41,964 nt of DNA from DASUDX01 sp036275365 (lineage in GTDB: Bacteria; Pseudomonadota; Gammaproteobacteria; Nevskiales; Nevskiaceae): NCBI GenBank assembly GCA_036275365.1, contig DASUDX010000088.1:1-41964 (forward strand), written 5' to 3'. The translations under genes and the position numbers were made by a program. The notes under the pieces are model-generated. The model was not told the origin of the DNA, made no database searches, and was given only the letters and a program-made list of their open reading frames with translations. Of this stretch, positions 32,099 to 40,034 are shown piece after piece. Each line of letters begins with the position of its first letter. Position 1 is the stretch's first letter.

Positions 32099-32126
32099 CA
32101 TGCCCCGGAGCCGCCGTGGCGCGGTC

Positions 32127-32984
32127 TCAGTCGAGGTCTTCGACCGCCTCTTCCTCAGCCTCCAGCGTGACCGAAACCGGATCCTCGAACGCCAGCGTCT
32201 CACCGGCCTCGAAAGGGTCGTCCTCGTCGGCCTCGCAGGTCAGCGCCACCGTGTAGTCGCCCGGCGGCAGCAGCGGGAAACGATAGCGATAGCCATCGCC
32301 GAGGGCCGAGGCCAGCACCGGCGCCGAGAGCAGCGGGCCACCGGCGCGGTTGCGCTCGCGCGGCACCGCCTCGCGGCCGCTGAACAGATAGACCGCCAGC
32401 CCCTCGGTCAGCGGCCGATCGCCGCGGCAGGCGCTGGACTCGACCTGCGCCGCCGGGATGCGCCCGCCCAGGCTCGCCGCGGTCTCCGGATCGATCACGC
32501 TCAGCTGCGGATCGAAGGCGTAGCCGCCGTCCTCGTCCTCGCGGTCGGCGAGGGAGAAGCGCAGTTCCAGATCCACCACCCGGGTGGCGCGGTCGCCCTC
32601 CTCCAGGGTCAGGGCGAGCGGTGCGAAGTCGCCCTCGTCGAAGGCGGTCAGCTCGAGCCGGCCGCCGTCACGACGGGTCACATAGGACTCATCGGCATCG
32701 ACCACCAGCCGCAGGGACTCGTAGCGCCCCTCTTCCAGTTCACGACCGTCCACCAGCACCAGCCGCCGGCCCGGGGTCAGGCGCAGCAGGTCCACCGGCT
32801 CCAGATCCACATCCAGCCGCTCGACACGGCCCTCGGCATCCCGCAGCTGGACCGCCTCGATGCTCAGCACCACCTGGGCGAGATCGCTACGCGGGGTGGC
32901 GCTCAGCTGCAGCTCGAGTTCGGTGCGTTCGCAGGCGGCGAGCAGGGGCAGCAGGGTCAGCGGCAGCAGGCGGGCAGACGACAT
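32127..32984 (-). CDS. DUF4382-type lipoprotein
   Basis: A 285-residue predicted lipoprotein. The lipobox LLAAC puts the lipidated Cys at residue 18. Residues 22-165 show the DUF4382 pattern: LQLSATPRSDLAQVVLSIEAVQLRDAEGRVERL, a repeat of beta-strands, EGRYESLRLVVDADESYVT and a long acidic region. The C-terminal part looks like a carboxypeptidase-regulatory-type beta-sandwich (YRYRFPLLPPGDYTVALTCEADEDDPF). It is very acidic (many Asp/Glu, end VEDLD), as in salt-adapted or surface proteins. A -10-like TACCAT (33009-33014, minus) precedes it by 24 nt. Function unknown. Confidence 0.8.
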   Translation of the reverse strand: MSSARLLPLTLLPLLAACERTELELQLSATPRSDLAQVVLSIEAVQLRDAEGRVERLDVDLEPVDLLRLTPGRRLVLVDGRELEEGRYESLRLVVDADESYVTRRDGGRLELTAFDEGDFAPLALTLEEGDRATRVVDLELRFSLADREDEDGGYAFDPQLSVIDPETAASLGGRIPAAQVESSACRGDRPLTEGLAVYLFSGREAVPRERNRAGGPLLSAPVLASALGDGYRYRFPLLPPGDYTVALTCEADEDDPFEAGETLAFEDPVSVTLEAEEEAVEDLD

Positions 32985-33028
32985 GACGGACTCCGGGCGG
33001 ACCCGCCGATGGTAGCCCGCCGGTGGCG

Positions 33029-34825
33029 TCAGAACCGCTGCTCGCCGGCGAGGATGGCCTGCCAGGCCGCGGTGGTGAGCGGCTCGTAGCCCAGGGCCGG
33101 ATCGAGCAGCACCCACAGCGGGTCCTCGATGCGACGGCGGTCGAAGCCCTCGCGCTTGAGATCCACCTTGCGGAACTTGAAGGTGCCGGTGAGCGTCTGC
33201 TCGGCCCGCAGGCGCAGGAACAGCGGCACCGCATAGGCCGGCAGCTCGCGCCGCAGATGGGCGGCGAGCGCGGCCCCGTCCAGGGCCCCGCTCAGGCTCA
33301 GCGCCGCCATGCCGGCGCGGCCGTCACAGCCGGGCACCTCGACGCCGTAGACCACCGCCTGCTCGACCCCGGGGAAGCGGTTGAGCGCGCCCTCGACCTC
33401 GGTGGTCGCCACATTCTCGCCCTTCCAGCGGAAGGTATCGCCCACCCGGTCGACGAAGGCGATGTGGCGCCAGCCCTGGTTGCGCACCAGATCGCCGGAA
33501 TCGAACCAGCAGTCGCCCTTCTTGAACACATCGCGCAGCAGCTTCTTCTCGCTGGCCTGGGCATCGGTGTAGCCATCGAAAGGCGTGTGGTCGCTCACCT
33601 CGATGATCAGCAGGCCGGTCTCGCCGGCCGCCACCTTGCGCAGGAAGCCGCGCCCATCGCGCAGCGGCCGTTCCTCATCGGGGTCGTAGGCGACCACGGC
33701 GAAGGACAGCGGGCAGTAGCCGGCGGTGCGCTTGAGACCAAAGCCGTTGACGAAGGCGGCATTGGACTCGCTGGCGCCGTAGAACTCGTGGATGCGGGTG
33801 ATGCCGAAGCGGGTCTCGAAGCGCTCCCACAGCTCCGGACGCAGGCCGTTGCCGACGATCAGACGCACCGCGTGCTCGCGGTCGCGGGGGTGCTCCGGCC
33901 GGTTGAGCAGATAGCGCAGCAGCTCGCCGATGTAGCAGAAGGCGGTGGCGCCGCTGCTGCGGATCTCGTCCCAGAACCGGCTGGCCGAGAACTTGCGCGA
34001 CAGCGCCAGCGTGCAGCCGGCGCCCAGCACCGCGCCCCAGCTCACGGTGAGCGCGTTGTTGTGATAGAGCGGCAGGCAGCAGTAGAAGACATCGTCCTCG
34101 CGCAGGCGCAGGGCCAGCTGGCCCAGCCCGGCCATGCCGCGGATCCAGCGCAGATGGGTCATGCGGCTGGCCTTGGGCAGGCCGGTGGTGCCGGAGGTGA
34201 AGATGTAGAAGGCGCTCTGCTTGAGCTGCACCGCCGCGGTCTCGGCCGGGTTGTCGACCGGCTGCCCGGCCAGCGCCGCCGGCAGATCCCGGCTGTGGGG
34301 CGGACGCGGGCCGGGGCCGTCCCAGTCCACCGGCAGGCCGCCCAGATCGACACTCTCGAACGCCTCGCGGCATTCGGCGCCGACGATCAGCCGCCGCACC
34401 GAGGTGATCTTCAGCGAATGGGCCAGCACCTCGCCGCGCTGCTGATGGTTGAGCATGGCCGCCACCGCGCCCAGCTTGACGATGCCGGCCACCCGCAGCA
34501 GGGTCTCGGCGCGGTTCTCCATCAGCACGCCCACCGCGTCCCCGGCGCGGATGCCATCGGCGCGCAGCCGGTGAGCCAGGCGGTTGGCCTCGGCGTTGAA
34601 CTCGGCATAGGTCCAGTCGCGACCCTCGAAGCGCAGGGCGACCCGCTGCGGCGCCACCCGCGCCCAGTGCTCGAGACGGCTGCCGATCGACTGCCGCCGC
34701 TCCGGCTGGGCCAGCGCCATGTTGAGCACCCCGCGCGGCAGGCGCGGTGCCTCGGGAAGGGTGGCCAGCACCCCGCGCAGCAGATCGCCGAAGCGGACCC
34801 GGTCCTCGGAGCCGCCGCCGCTCAC
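33029..34825 (-). CDS. Long-chain acyl-CoA synthetase (FATP/FadD6-like)
   Basis: ATP-dependent acyl-CoA ligase of the ANL family, 598 residues. The adenylate P-loop is YIFTSGTTGLPKASRMTH (about residue 210). Other motifs are YCCLPLYHNNALTVSWGAVLGAG, HEFYGASESNAAF, FDSGDLVRNQGWRHIAFVDRVGDTFRWKGENVATTEVE (motif with the Asp that binds ribose), and the C-terminal Lys region TGTFKFRKVDLKREGFD. The KGENVATTEVE and TGTFK motifs are typical of very-long-chain/FATP-type synthetases rather than E. coli FadD. It overlaps the 116-aa gene by 4 bp and belongs to the operon led by the gene at 35218-36441. Confidence 0.93.
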   Translation of the reverse strand: MSGGGSEDRVRFGDLLRGVLATLPEAPRLPRGVLNMALAQPERRQSIGSRLEHWARVAPQRVALRFEGRDWTYAEFNAEANRLAHRLRADGIRAGDAVGVLMENRAETLLRVAGIVKLGAVAAMLNHQQRGEVLAHSLKITSVRRLIVGAECREAFESVDLGGLPVDWDGPGPRPPHSRDLPAALAGQPVDNPAETAAVQLKQSAFYIFTSGTTGLPKASRMTHLRWIRGMAGLGQLALRLREDDVFYCCLPLYHNNALTVSWGAVLGAGCTLALSRKFSASRFWDEIRSSGATAFCYIGELLRYLLNRPEHPRDREHAVRLIVGNGLRPELWERFETRFGITRIHEFYGASESNAAFVNGFGLKRTAGYCPLSFAVVAYDPDEERPLRDGRGFLRKVAAGETGLLIIEVSDHTPFDGYTDAQASEKKLLRDVFKKGDCWFDSGDLVRNQGWRHIAFVDRVGDTFRWKGENVATTEVEGALNRFPGVEQAVVYGVEVPGCDGRAGMAALSLSGALDGAALAAHLRRELPAYAVPLFLRLRAEQTLTGTFKFRKVDLKREGFDRRRIEDPLWVLLDPALGYEPLTTAAWQAILAGEQRF

Positions 34826-35172
34826 CGCCGCACCTGGCTGCTGTCGTAGAGCGCCTCGTCGAGGAAATCCCCGACCTGGCGCAGCTGCTCCGGGCGCAGC
34901 TTGGGAATCACCTTGCGCAGCCCGAAGCGCATGGTCTTGACCGTGCTGCTGACGCCGAACTCGATCACCCCGCGCAGCGTCATGCCGAGCCCGAAGGCCT
35001 CGCCCGGACGCACGAAGAAGTGGCCCATCACCGCTTCGGTCATCTCGCAGATGACCTCCACCACCTCATCGCTCTGACCGCTGCCGATGCGGCCGGCACG
35101 CAGGCTGTCGACGGTGCGCGCGGCCTTCTCGGCCAGCGCGGCGGGGATGGGCGCACCCACCAGATTGCGCAT
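34822..35172 (-). CDS. Conserved-looking hypothetical protein, 116 aa
   Basis: I do not recognise this family. The product is helical by appearance, with no signal peptide. It has Gly-rich loops (RAGRIGSGQSDEVVEVICEM, FVRPGEAFGLGMTLRGVIEFG) and a basic, amphipathic region (TVKTMRFGLRKVIPKLRPEQLRQ). The start is set by AGAGGAG 7 nt before the ATG; an in-frame extension to 35208 lacks such a site. Its stop overlaps the acyl-CoA synthetase start (ATGA) and it follows the lipase-like gene by 45 bp, so it is probably translated with both and acts in the same lipid process. Confidence 0.8.
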   Translation of the reverse strand: MRNLVGAPIPAALAEKAARTVDSLRAGRIGSGQSDEVVEVICEMTEAVMGHFFVRPGEAFGLGMTLRGVIEFGVSSTVKTMRFGLRKVIPKLRPEQLRQVGDFLDEALYDSSQVRR

Positions 35173-35217
35173 GAACGGACTCCTCTGGGCTGTCGGCTGA
35201 GCCGGCAATCTCGCCGC

Positions 35218-36441
35218 TCAGGCCGGCGCCGGCAAGGGCTCTGTCGCCAGTGCCGGCGGAAGGTCCAGCCAGTGGGCGAGCTGGGCCCAGACCTGCGGAT
35301 GGTTGAGCAGCTGCAGATGGTGCAGCCCGCAGAAGGCGGCGGCATCCGGTGGCTGGCGCGGCGGCAGGCTGCTGGACAGCGGCACCAGTCCGTCACCGAA
35401 CAGCCGGCCCAGGGGATGCGCCGGATGGCCGCCGAGCTGGGCGCCGAGATGGCGGTAGCGCACGCCCTGCGGCTCCGCCACCGGGCTCGCGGGCGCCGGC
35501 AGGTGGGCGAGGTCACGGCCGCGCCAGTCGCGCTCGGCCACGGTGCCGTGGCGCAGATCCTTGATGCCGGCGGCGCGCCGGTCGAGCAGGCCGGACCAGG
35601 GCCGTCCCAGCGCGGTCTGCTCCAGCGCGCCGCAGAGCCGGTGCACCAGCCGCTCCAGCGGCGCTCCGCGATGCGGCGAGCCCAGACAGATCAGCTGGCG
35701 CACCGGCAGCTGGGGCTCACGGGCCAGGGCCACCCGCGCCACCAGCCCGCCCATGCTGTGGCCGATGATCAGCAGCTCCTCCACCGGCACCGGCCAGGCG
35801 GCGCACAGCCGGCGCAGCAGGCGGGCCAGCCGCAGGCCGTTGTGGGCGATGTGCAGCCCGCTGTTGTAGCGCAGGTAGAGCGGCTGCCAGCCATGGCTGT
35901 ACAAGCGTTCACCGTACCCCGGGCCCTGGGCGCTGTCCCAGGTCCAGGCGCTCTCGCTGCAGGCGAGGCCATGGACGAACAGCACCAGCCGCCGTCGGGG
36001 CGCCGGAAAGGCCTGTGCCAGCGCCTCCCGCTTCAGCGTCAGCGGCTGGCCCTGGTGGATCAGCGCCATCGCCGGGGCAAGGCTGCGACGGCGCGTGGCC
36101 AGATGGTCGCCGACAAAGCCGCTGACCGCGGCGGCCAGCGGGGCCGGCCACAGCACCTGGGGATCGGGCACCTGGCGTGCCGGCAGAGCCTGGAGGCCGC
36201 GGCCGGCGGCCTCCAGCAGCAGGCGACTGGACTGGCGAACCACCTGATAGACGCCGTCGGTGATGCCGTCATGCAGCGGGCGCACCACCGGCACCAGCGG
36301 ATTCGGCAGCAGGCCGGCGGCGTTCAGGGCCAGATCGGAGATGGCCCGGTGAACGCCATGGACGCGCCCACCCAGCTCATCGATGGCGTCGGCGCCCAGG
36401 GCCAGGAGGTCGCGCCACTGGCGACGCGGATCGGCAGACAT
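35218..36441 (-). CDS. Alpha/beta-hydrolase, lipase-like, with N-terminal helical extension
   Basis: A 407-residue hydrolase. The first about 145 residues are a helical extension (LPNPLVPVVRPLHDGITDGVYQVVRQSSRLLLEAAGRGL). The catalytic domain has the oxyanion motif LVLFVHGLACSESAW (about 155), the nucleophile elbow IIGHSMGGLVARVAL (about 225), ICLGSPHRGAPLERL, a candidate Asp in FGDGLVPLSSS and a His in GLHHLQLLNHPQVW. This fits a triacylglycerol lipase or PGAP1-like esterase; no signal peptide is seen. It is first in an operon with the 116-aa gene and an acyl-CoA synthetase, suggesting fatty acids are released and then activated. A TetR-type operator covers its promoter. Confidence 0.88.
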   Translation of the reverse strand: MSADPRRQWRDLLALGADAIDELGGRVHGVHRAISDLALNAAGLLPNPLVPVVRPLHDGITDGVYQVVRQSSRLLLEAAGRGLQALPARQVPDPQVLWPAPLAAAVSGFVGDHLATRRRSLAPAMALIHQGQPLTLKREALAQAFPAPRRRLVLFVHGLACSESAWTWDSAQGPGYGERLYSHGWQPLYLRYNSGLHIAHNGLRLARLLRRLCAAWPVPVEELLIIGHSMGGLVARVALAREPQLPVRQLICLGSPHRGAPLERLVHRLCGALEQTALGRPWSGLLDRRAAGIKDLRHGTVAERDWRGRDLAHLPAPASPVAEPQGVRYRHLGAQLGGHPAHPLGRLFGDGLVPLSSSLPPRQPPDAAAFCGLHHLQLLNHPQVWAQLAHWLDLPPALATEPLPAPA

Positions 36442-36452
36442 GGCAGGTCTCG

Positions 36453-36498
36453 TTGTGAACACTTGTTCACAATAATCCCCCCAGGCCGGGGCTGTAAA
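36453..36498 (-). promoter_or_regulatory. Promoter with overlapping TetR-type operator for the lipase/acyl-CoA synthetase operon
   Basis: TTGTGAAC (36453-36460) and GTTCACAA (36465-36472) form a perfect 8-bp inverted repeat around ACTT. On the minus strand TTTACA (36493-36498) and TATTGT (36469-36474) are 18 bp apart, so the palindrome covers the -10 box and the start site, 12 nt before the ATG. TGAAC-N4-GTTCA palindromes are typical of TetR-family lipid regulators such as DesT/FabR. No TetR gene is in the window. Confidence 0.78.
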
Positions 36499-36503
36499 GC
36501 GGC

Positions 36504-37379
36504 TCAGGCCTCGGCGCGCGAGCTGGCCAGGTGCAGATGGCGACGCGCCCGGCCGTCGACCTCGTGGAAGAAGGCGAGGATCTCCGGCAGCAGACGCTGT
36601 GGCCGCAGGCGCAGCTCCAGCAGGGAGTGGGCCTCCAGCAGCCGGGCCTGCGGCAGCTGGCGGGCCAGGGCCTTGGCATCGCGCAGGGCATGCAGGCGGT
36701 CGCCGCCATGGCCGATCACCAGCGCCGGCATCTTCAGCGCCCGTCGCTGCGACAGGGTCGGCGCCACCGGGCCCACCAGCACCCCGTGGAGGATCGCGGT
36801 GACCACCTCCGGCTCCAGGCTCAGCACATTCATCAGGGTCACGGCCAGATCCGCCGGGGGCCGTGGCAGTCGTGCCATCAGCCGGGTGAGCGGTCGGTAC
36901 ACCGGCGCACCGTAGCGGGCGGCCAGCATGATCGGGGTCAGCAGCAGGGCGGCGAAGGGCGTCGACCACTCCATCACCGGCATCTCCAGGAACAGCGCGC
37001 GCACCCGTCGCGGCGCCAGCAGCGCCACCTGCAGGGCGGTGATCGCGCCCAGCGAAACGCCGCCGATCACCGCGCGCTCGATCCCGAGATGGTCGAGCAG
37101 GGCCACCACCTGGCGGGCATAGAACTCGCTGCGGTGCAGATGCGCGCGGGCCGGACGGTCACTGCGGCCGTGGCCGAGCAGGTCCAGCAGATGCACCTGG
37201 TAGCCGGCCGCGGCCAGCTCGCGGGCGAGCCCGCGGTTGCAATGGCTGTCGAGCAGGATGCCGTGCACCAGCACCACCGGGGAACCGGCCTCGCCAAAGG
37301 TCTCGTAGGCGAGCCGGTACTGCTCATAGGAGAAGCTGCCGGCGCGGGGGGCCGGCCGGGGGGTGCTGGGTGCCGTCAT
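36504..37379 (-). CDS. Alpha/beta-hydrolase
   Basis: A 291-residue alpha/beta-hydrolase of the small-esterase/haloperoxidase-like type. It has VVLVHGILLDSHCN (oxyanion loop, about 35), LLDLLGHGRSDRPA, the nucleophile elbow IGGVSLGAITALQVALLAP (Ser at about 111) and a cap region LLLTPIMLAARYGAPVYRPL. The end reads MPALVIGHGGDRLHALRDA, where the acid Asp is expected, and LEAHSLLELRLRP with a candidate His. Substrate unknown. It lies 62 bp upstream of the lipase-like gene on the same strand, but the intervening promoter suggests separate control. AGGATGG upstream of the ATG may be its ribosome binding site. Confidence 0.87.
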   Translation of the reverse strand: MTAPSTPRPAPRAGSFSYEQYRLAYETFGEAGSPVVLVHGILLDSHCNRGLARELAAAGYQVHLLDLLGHGRSDRPARAHLHRSEFYARQVVALLDHLGIERAVIGGVSLGAITALQVALLAPRRVRALFLEMPVMEWSTPFAALLLTPIMLAARYGAPVYRPLTRLMARLPRPPADLAVTLMNVLSLEPEVVTAILHGVLVGPVAPTLSQRRALKMPALVIGHGGDRLHALRDAKALARQLPQARLLEAHSLLELRLRPQRLLPEILAFFHEVDGRARRHLHLASSRAEA

Positions 37380-37495
37380 CGGGAAACCATCCTCGCAGGG
37401 CGGACAGGGGGCCGGCCGCGGCTGCCTGCCGGGCCAATGGCGCCGGCGGCCGCGGTGCCGATACTGGCGCCCAGTCTGAGCCACTGGAAGGCCCC

Positions 37496-39541
37496 GTGTC
37501 CCTACCCTTTCCGACCCTACTCTCGCCGCTCGCGCTCGGCCACACCACGCTGCGCAACCGGGTGGTGATGGGCTCGATGCACACCGGCCTGGAAGACCGC
37601 CGCAAGCACATTCCGCGGCTGGCGGCCTACTTCGCCGAGCGCGCCCGAGGCGGGGTGGGGCTGATCATCACCGGCGGCTATGCACCGAACATCGAGGGCT
37701 GGCTGCTGCCCTTCGCCTCCAAGCTGAGCACCCGCCGCGAGGCCGCTGCGCACCGGGCGATCACCACGGCGGTGCAGGCCGAGGGCGGCAAGATCGCGCT
37801 GCAAATCCTCCATGCCGGTCGCTACGGCTATCACCCGCTCAATGTCTCGGCCTCGCGGCTGAAGAGCCCGATCACCCCGTTCGCGCCGCGCGCGCTGTCC
37901 GGCCGCGGGGTGGAGCGGCAGATCCAGGCCTATGTGCGCTGCGCCCGGCTGGCCCGCGAGGCGGGTTATGACGGCGTCGAGATCATGGGTTCCGAGGGCT
38001 ATCTGATCAACCAGTTCCTCGCCCCGGCCACCAACCGTCGCGAGGACCGCTGGGGCGGCTCGTTCGACCAGCGCATGCAGTTCCCGCTGGAGATCGTGCG
38101 GCGGGTGCGCGCCGAGGTGGGCCGCGACTTCATCCTGATCTACCGCCAGTCCCTGCTCGATCTGATTCCCGACGGCCAGAGCTGGGAGGAGGTGCTGACC
38201 CTCGCCCGCGAGCTGCAGGGCGCCGGCGTGTCCCTGCTCAACACCGGCATCGGCTGGCATGAGGCGCGGATCCCCACCATCGCCACCAGCGTGCCGCGCG
38301 CCGCCTTCGCCGGCATCACCGGCCGGCTGCGCCGCGAGGCCGGGCTCACCATCCCGGTGTGCGCCAGCAACCGCATCAACACACCGGCGATCGCCGAGGA
38401 CCTGCTGGCCCGCGGCGAGGCCGATCTGGTGAGTCTGGCGCGCCCCCTGCTGGCCGATCCGGACTTCGTGGCCAAGGCCCAGGCCGGCCGGGCCGAGACC
38501 ATCAACACCTGCATCGCCTGCAACCAGGCCTGCCTGGACCACACCTTCAGCCTCAAGACCGCCTCCTGCCTGGTCAACCCGCGCGCCTGCCATGAGACCG
38601 AGCTGCTGATCCGCCCGGCCACCGCGCGCCGCCGCATCGCCGTGGTCGGCGCCGGCCCGGCCGGGCTCGCCTGCGCCTGCACCCTGGCCGAGCGCGGCCA
38701 TCAGGTGACGCTCTACGAGCAGGCCGCCGAGATCGGCGGCCAGTTCAACCTGGCCAAGCGGATCCCCGGCAAGGAGGAATTCCACGAGACGCTGCGCTAC
38801 TTCCAGCACCGGCTCGCCGCCAGCGGCGTCACCCTGCGGCTGGCCACGCGCGCCGCTGCCGGGGACCTCGCCGGCTATGACGAGGTGGTGCTGGCCACCG
38901 GGGTGGCGCCGCGCGATCCCCAGCTGCCGGGCCAGGCCGAGGGCGTGGCGCGCGGCCAGGTGCTGAGCTACTGGGAGCTGCTCACCCGCGAGCCGAGCCT
39001 GGGCCAGCGGGTGGCGGTGATCGGCGCTGGCGGCATCGGCTTCGATGTGGCCGAGTACCTGGTGCAGGACGGCCACTCGCCGACCCTGGATCTCGCCGAG
39101 TGGCAGCGCGAGTGGGGGGTGGGCGACCCGGCGCTGTCCCGCGGCGGGCTGACCCCTCCCCGCCCGGGCGCGCCGGCGCGTCAGGTCACCCTGCTGCAGC
39201 GCAAGGCCGGCAAGCCGGGAGCGGGGCTGGGCAAGACCACCGGCTGGATCCACCGCGCCAGCCTGCAGATGAAGCGGGTGGAGATGCTGGCCGGGGTCAA
39301 CTACGAGGCGATCGAAGCGGGCGGGCTGTGGGTCAGCTTCGGCGAGAAGCGCGAGCGGCCCACCCGCATCGAGGCCGACCACATCGTGCTCTGCGCCGGG
39401 CAGGAACCGCTGCGTGAGCTGCTGGCACCGCTGCAGGCGCGCGGCCAGGCCGTGCACTGCATCGGCGGTGCCGACCGCGCGGCCGAACTCGACGCCAAGC
39501 GCGCCATCGACCAGGGCACCCGGCTGGCAGCGCGGCTGTGA
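37496..39541 (+). CDS. fadH: 2,4-dienoyl-CoA reductase (NADPH), FadH
   Basis: Reduces 2,4-dienoyl-CoA during beta-oxidation of unsaturated fatty acids. The 681-residue protein has the old-yellow-enzyme FMN barrel first (LGHTTLRNRVVMGSMHTGLED, LQILHAGRYGYHP, GSEGYLINQFLAPATNRREDRWGG). The 4Fe-4S cysteines of CIACNQACLD and a fourth in TASCLVNP lie at about residues 340-358. The FAD and NADPH domains follow (VVGAGPAGLACACTLAERGH, VIGAGGIGFDVAEYLV, CIGGADRAAELDAKRAIDQG). E. coli FadH is 672 residues. The GTG start has GGAAGG 4 nt before it. A weak -10-like GATACT is at 37460-37465. Confidence 0.95.
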   Translation: MSLPFPTLLSPLALGHTTLRNRVVMGSMHTGLEDRRKHIPRLAAYFAERARGGVGLIITGGYAPNIEGWLLPFASKLSTRREAAAHRAITTAVQAEGGKIALQILHAGRYGYHPLNVSASRLKSPITPFAPRALSGRGVERQIQAYVRCARLAREAGYDGVEIMGSEGYLINQFLAPATNRREDRWGGSFDQRMQFPLEIVRRVRAEVGRDFILIYRQSLLDLIPDGQSWEEVLTLARELQGAGVSLLNTGIGWHEARIPTIATSVPRAAFAGITGRLRREAGLTIPVCASNRINTPAIAEDLLARGEADLVSLARPLLADPDFVAKAQAGRAETINTCIACNQACLDHTFSLKTASCLVNPRACHETELLIRPATARRRIAVVGAGPAGLACACTLAERGHQVTLYEQAAEIGGQFNLAKRIPGKEEFHETLRYFQHRLAASGVTLRLATRAAAGDLAGYDEVVLATGVAPRDPQLPGQAEGVARGQVLSYWELLTREPSLGQRVAVIGAGGIGFDVAEYLVQDGHSPTLDLAEWQREWGVGDPALSRGGLTPPRPGAPARQVTLLQRKAGKPGAGLGKTTGWIHRASLQMKRVEMLAGVNYEAIEAGGLWVSFGEKRERPTRIEADHIVLCAGQEPLRELLAPLQARGQAVHCIGGADRAAELDAKRAIDQGTRLAARL

Positions 39542-39560
39542 GGCGGGGACAGCCGGCCGG

Positions 39561-40034
39561 CTAGCCCAGGCGCAGCAGCAGCTCGCCTTCCAGGCCGGGC
39601 AGATCCGGAATGATCGCCTCGGTGCTGGCGAGGCGGACCCGGGCGGCGACGAGGTCGCTGCGGTCTTCGGCGCGCAGCGGCAGGTCGGTGAGCGCCGCCG
39701 GGTTGAGTTGCAGCAGCTGCGGGTAGGACTGGGCCAGCAGGGCCAGCTGGCTGCTGGCGAGCCGGCCTTCGATCAGGTTGACCAGAATCAGCCGGCCACG
39801 CCCGCTGCTGCTGCGCGGCGCCGGATGGTTGAGCGCCTCGAAGCGGATCGCCGGCACCCGGCGCCCGCCCACCATCACATGCCCGGCCAGCCAGGCCGGG
39901 GCGCCCTCGGCGGCGGGGTCGAGCTGCTCCTGACCCAGGACCTCGGCCACCGCGGCATTGGGCAGCAGCAGGTGGTCACCGTCCAGGGTGATCAGCACCG
40001 CATAGAGCTCGCTGGGTGCGTCGGCCGGGTTCAT
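39561..40034 (-). CDS. CheW-like protein, probably ChpC
   Basis: A 157-residue protein resembling the CheW fold (LYAVLITLDGDHLLLPNAAVAEVL, PAWLAGHVMVGGRRVPAIRFEALN, RLILVNLIEGRL, LASTEAIIPDLPGLE). CheW-type proteins couple receptors to CheA kinases. Its start overlaps the stop of the ChpA-like gene (ATGA), matching the chpA-chpC arrangement of type IV pilus signalling clusters in Pseudomonas and Xanthomonas, although chpB is missing between them. The fit to CheW is looser than for chemotaxis CheW, as is normal for ChpC. Confidence 0.85.
   Translation of the reverse strand: MNPADAPSELYAVLITLDGDHLLLPNAAVAEVLGQEQLDPAAEGAPAWLAGHVMVGGRRVPAIRFEALNHPAPRSSSGRGRLILVNLIEGRLASSQLALLAQSYPQLLQLNPAALTDLPLRAEDRSDLVAARVRLASTEAIIPDLPGLEGELLLRLG

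Noticed and set aside
39551..39562. 12-bp palindrome AGCCGGCCGGCT between fadH and the CheW-like gene as a terminator
   Set aside because: There is no loop and no T-run in either direction; in GC-rich DNA such short palindromes are expected by chance.
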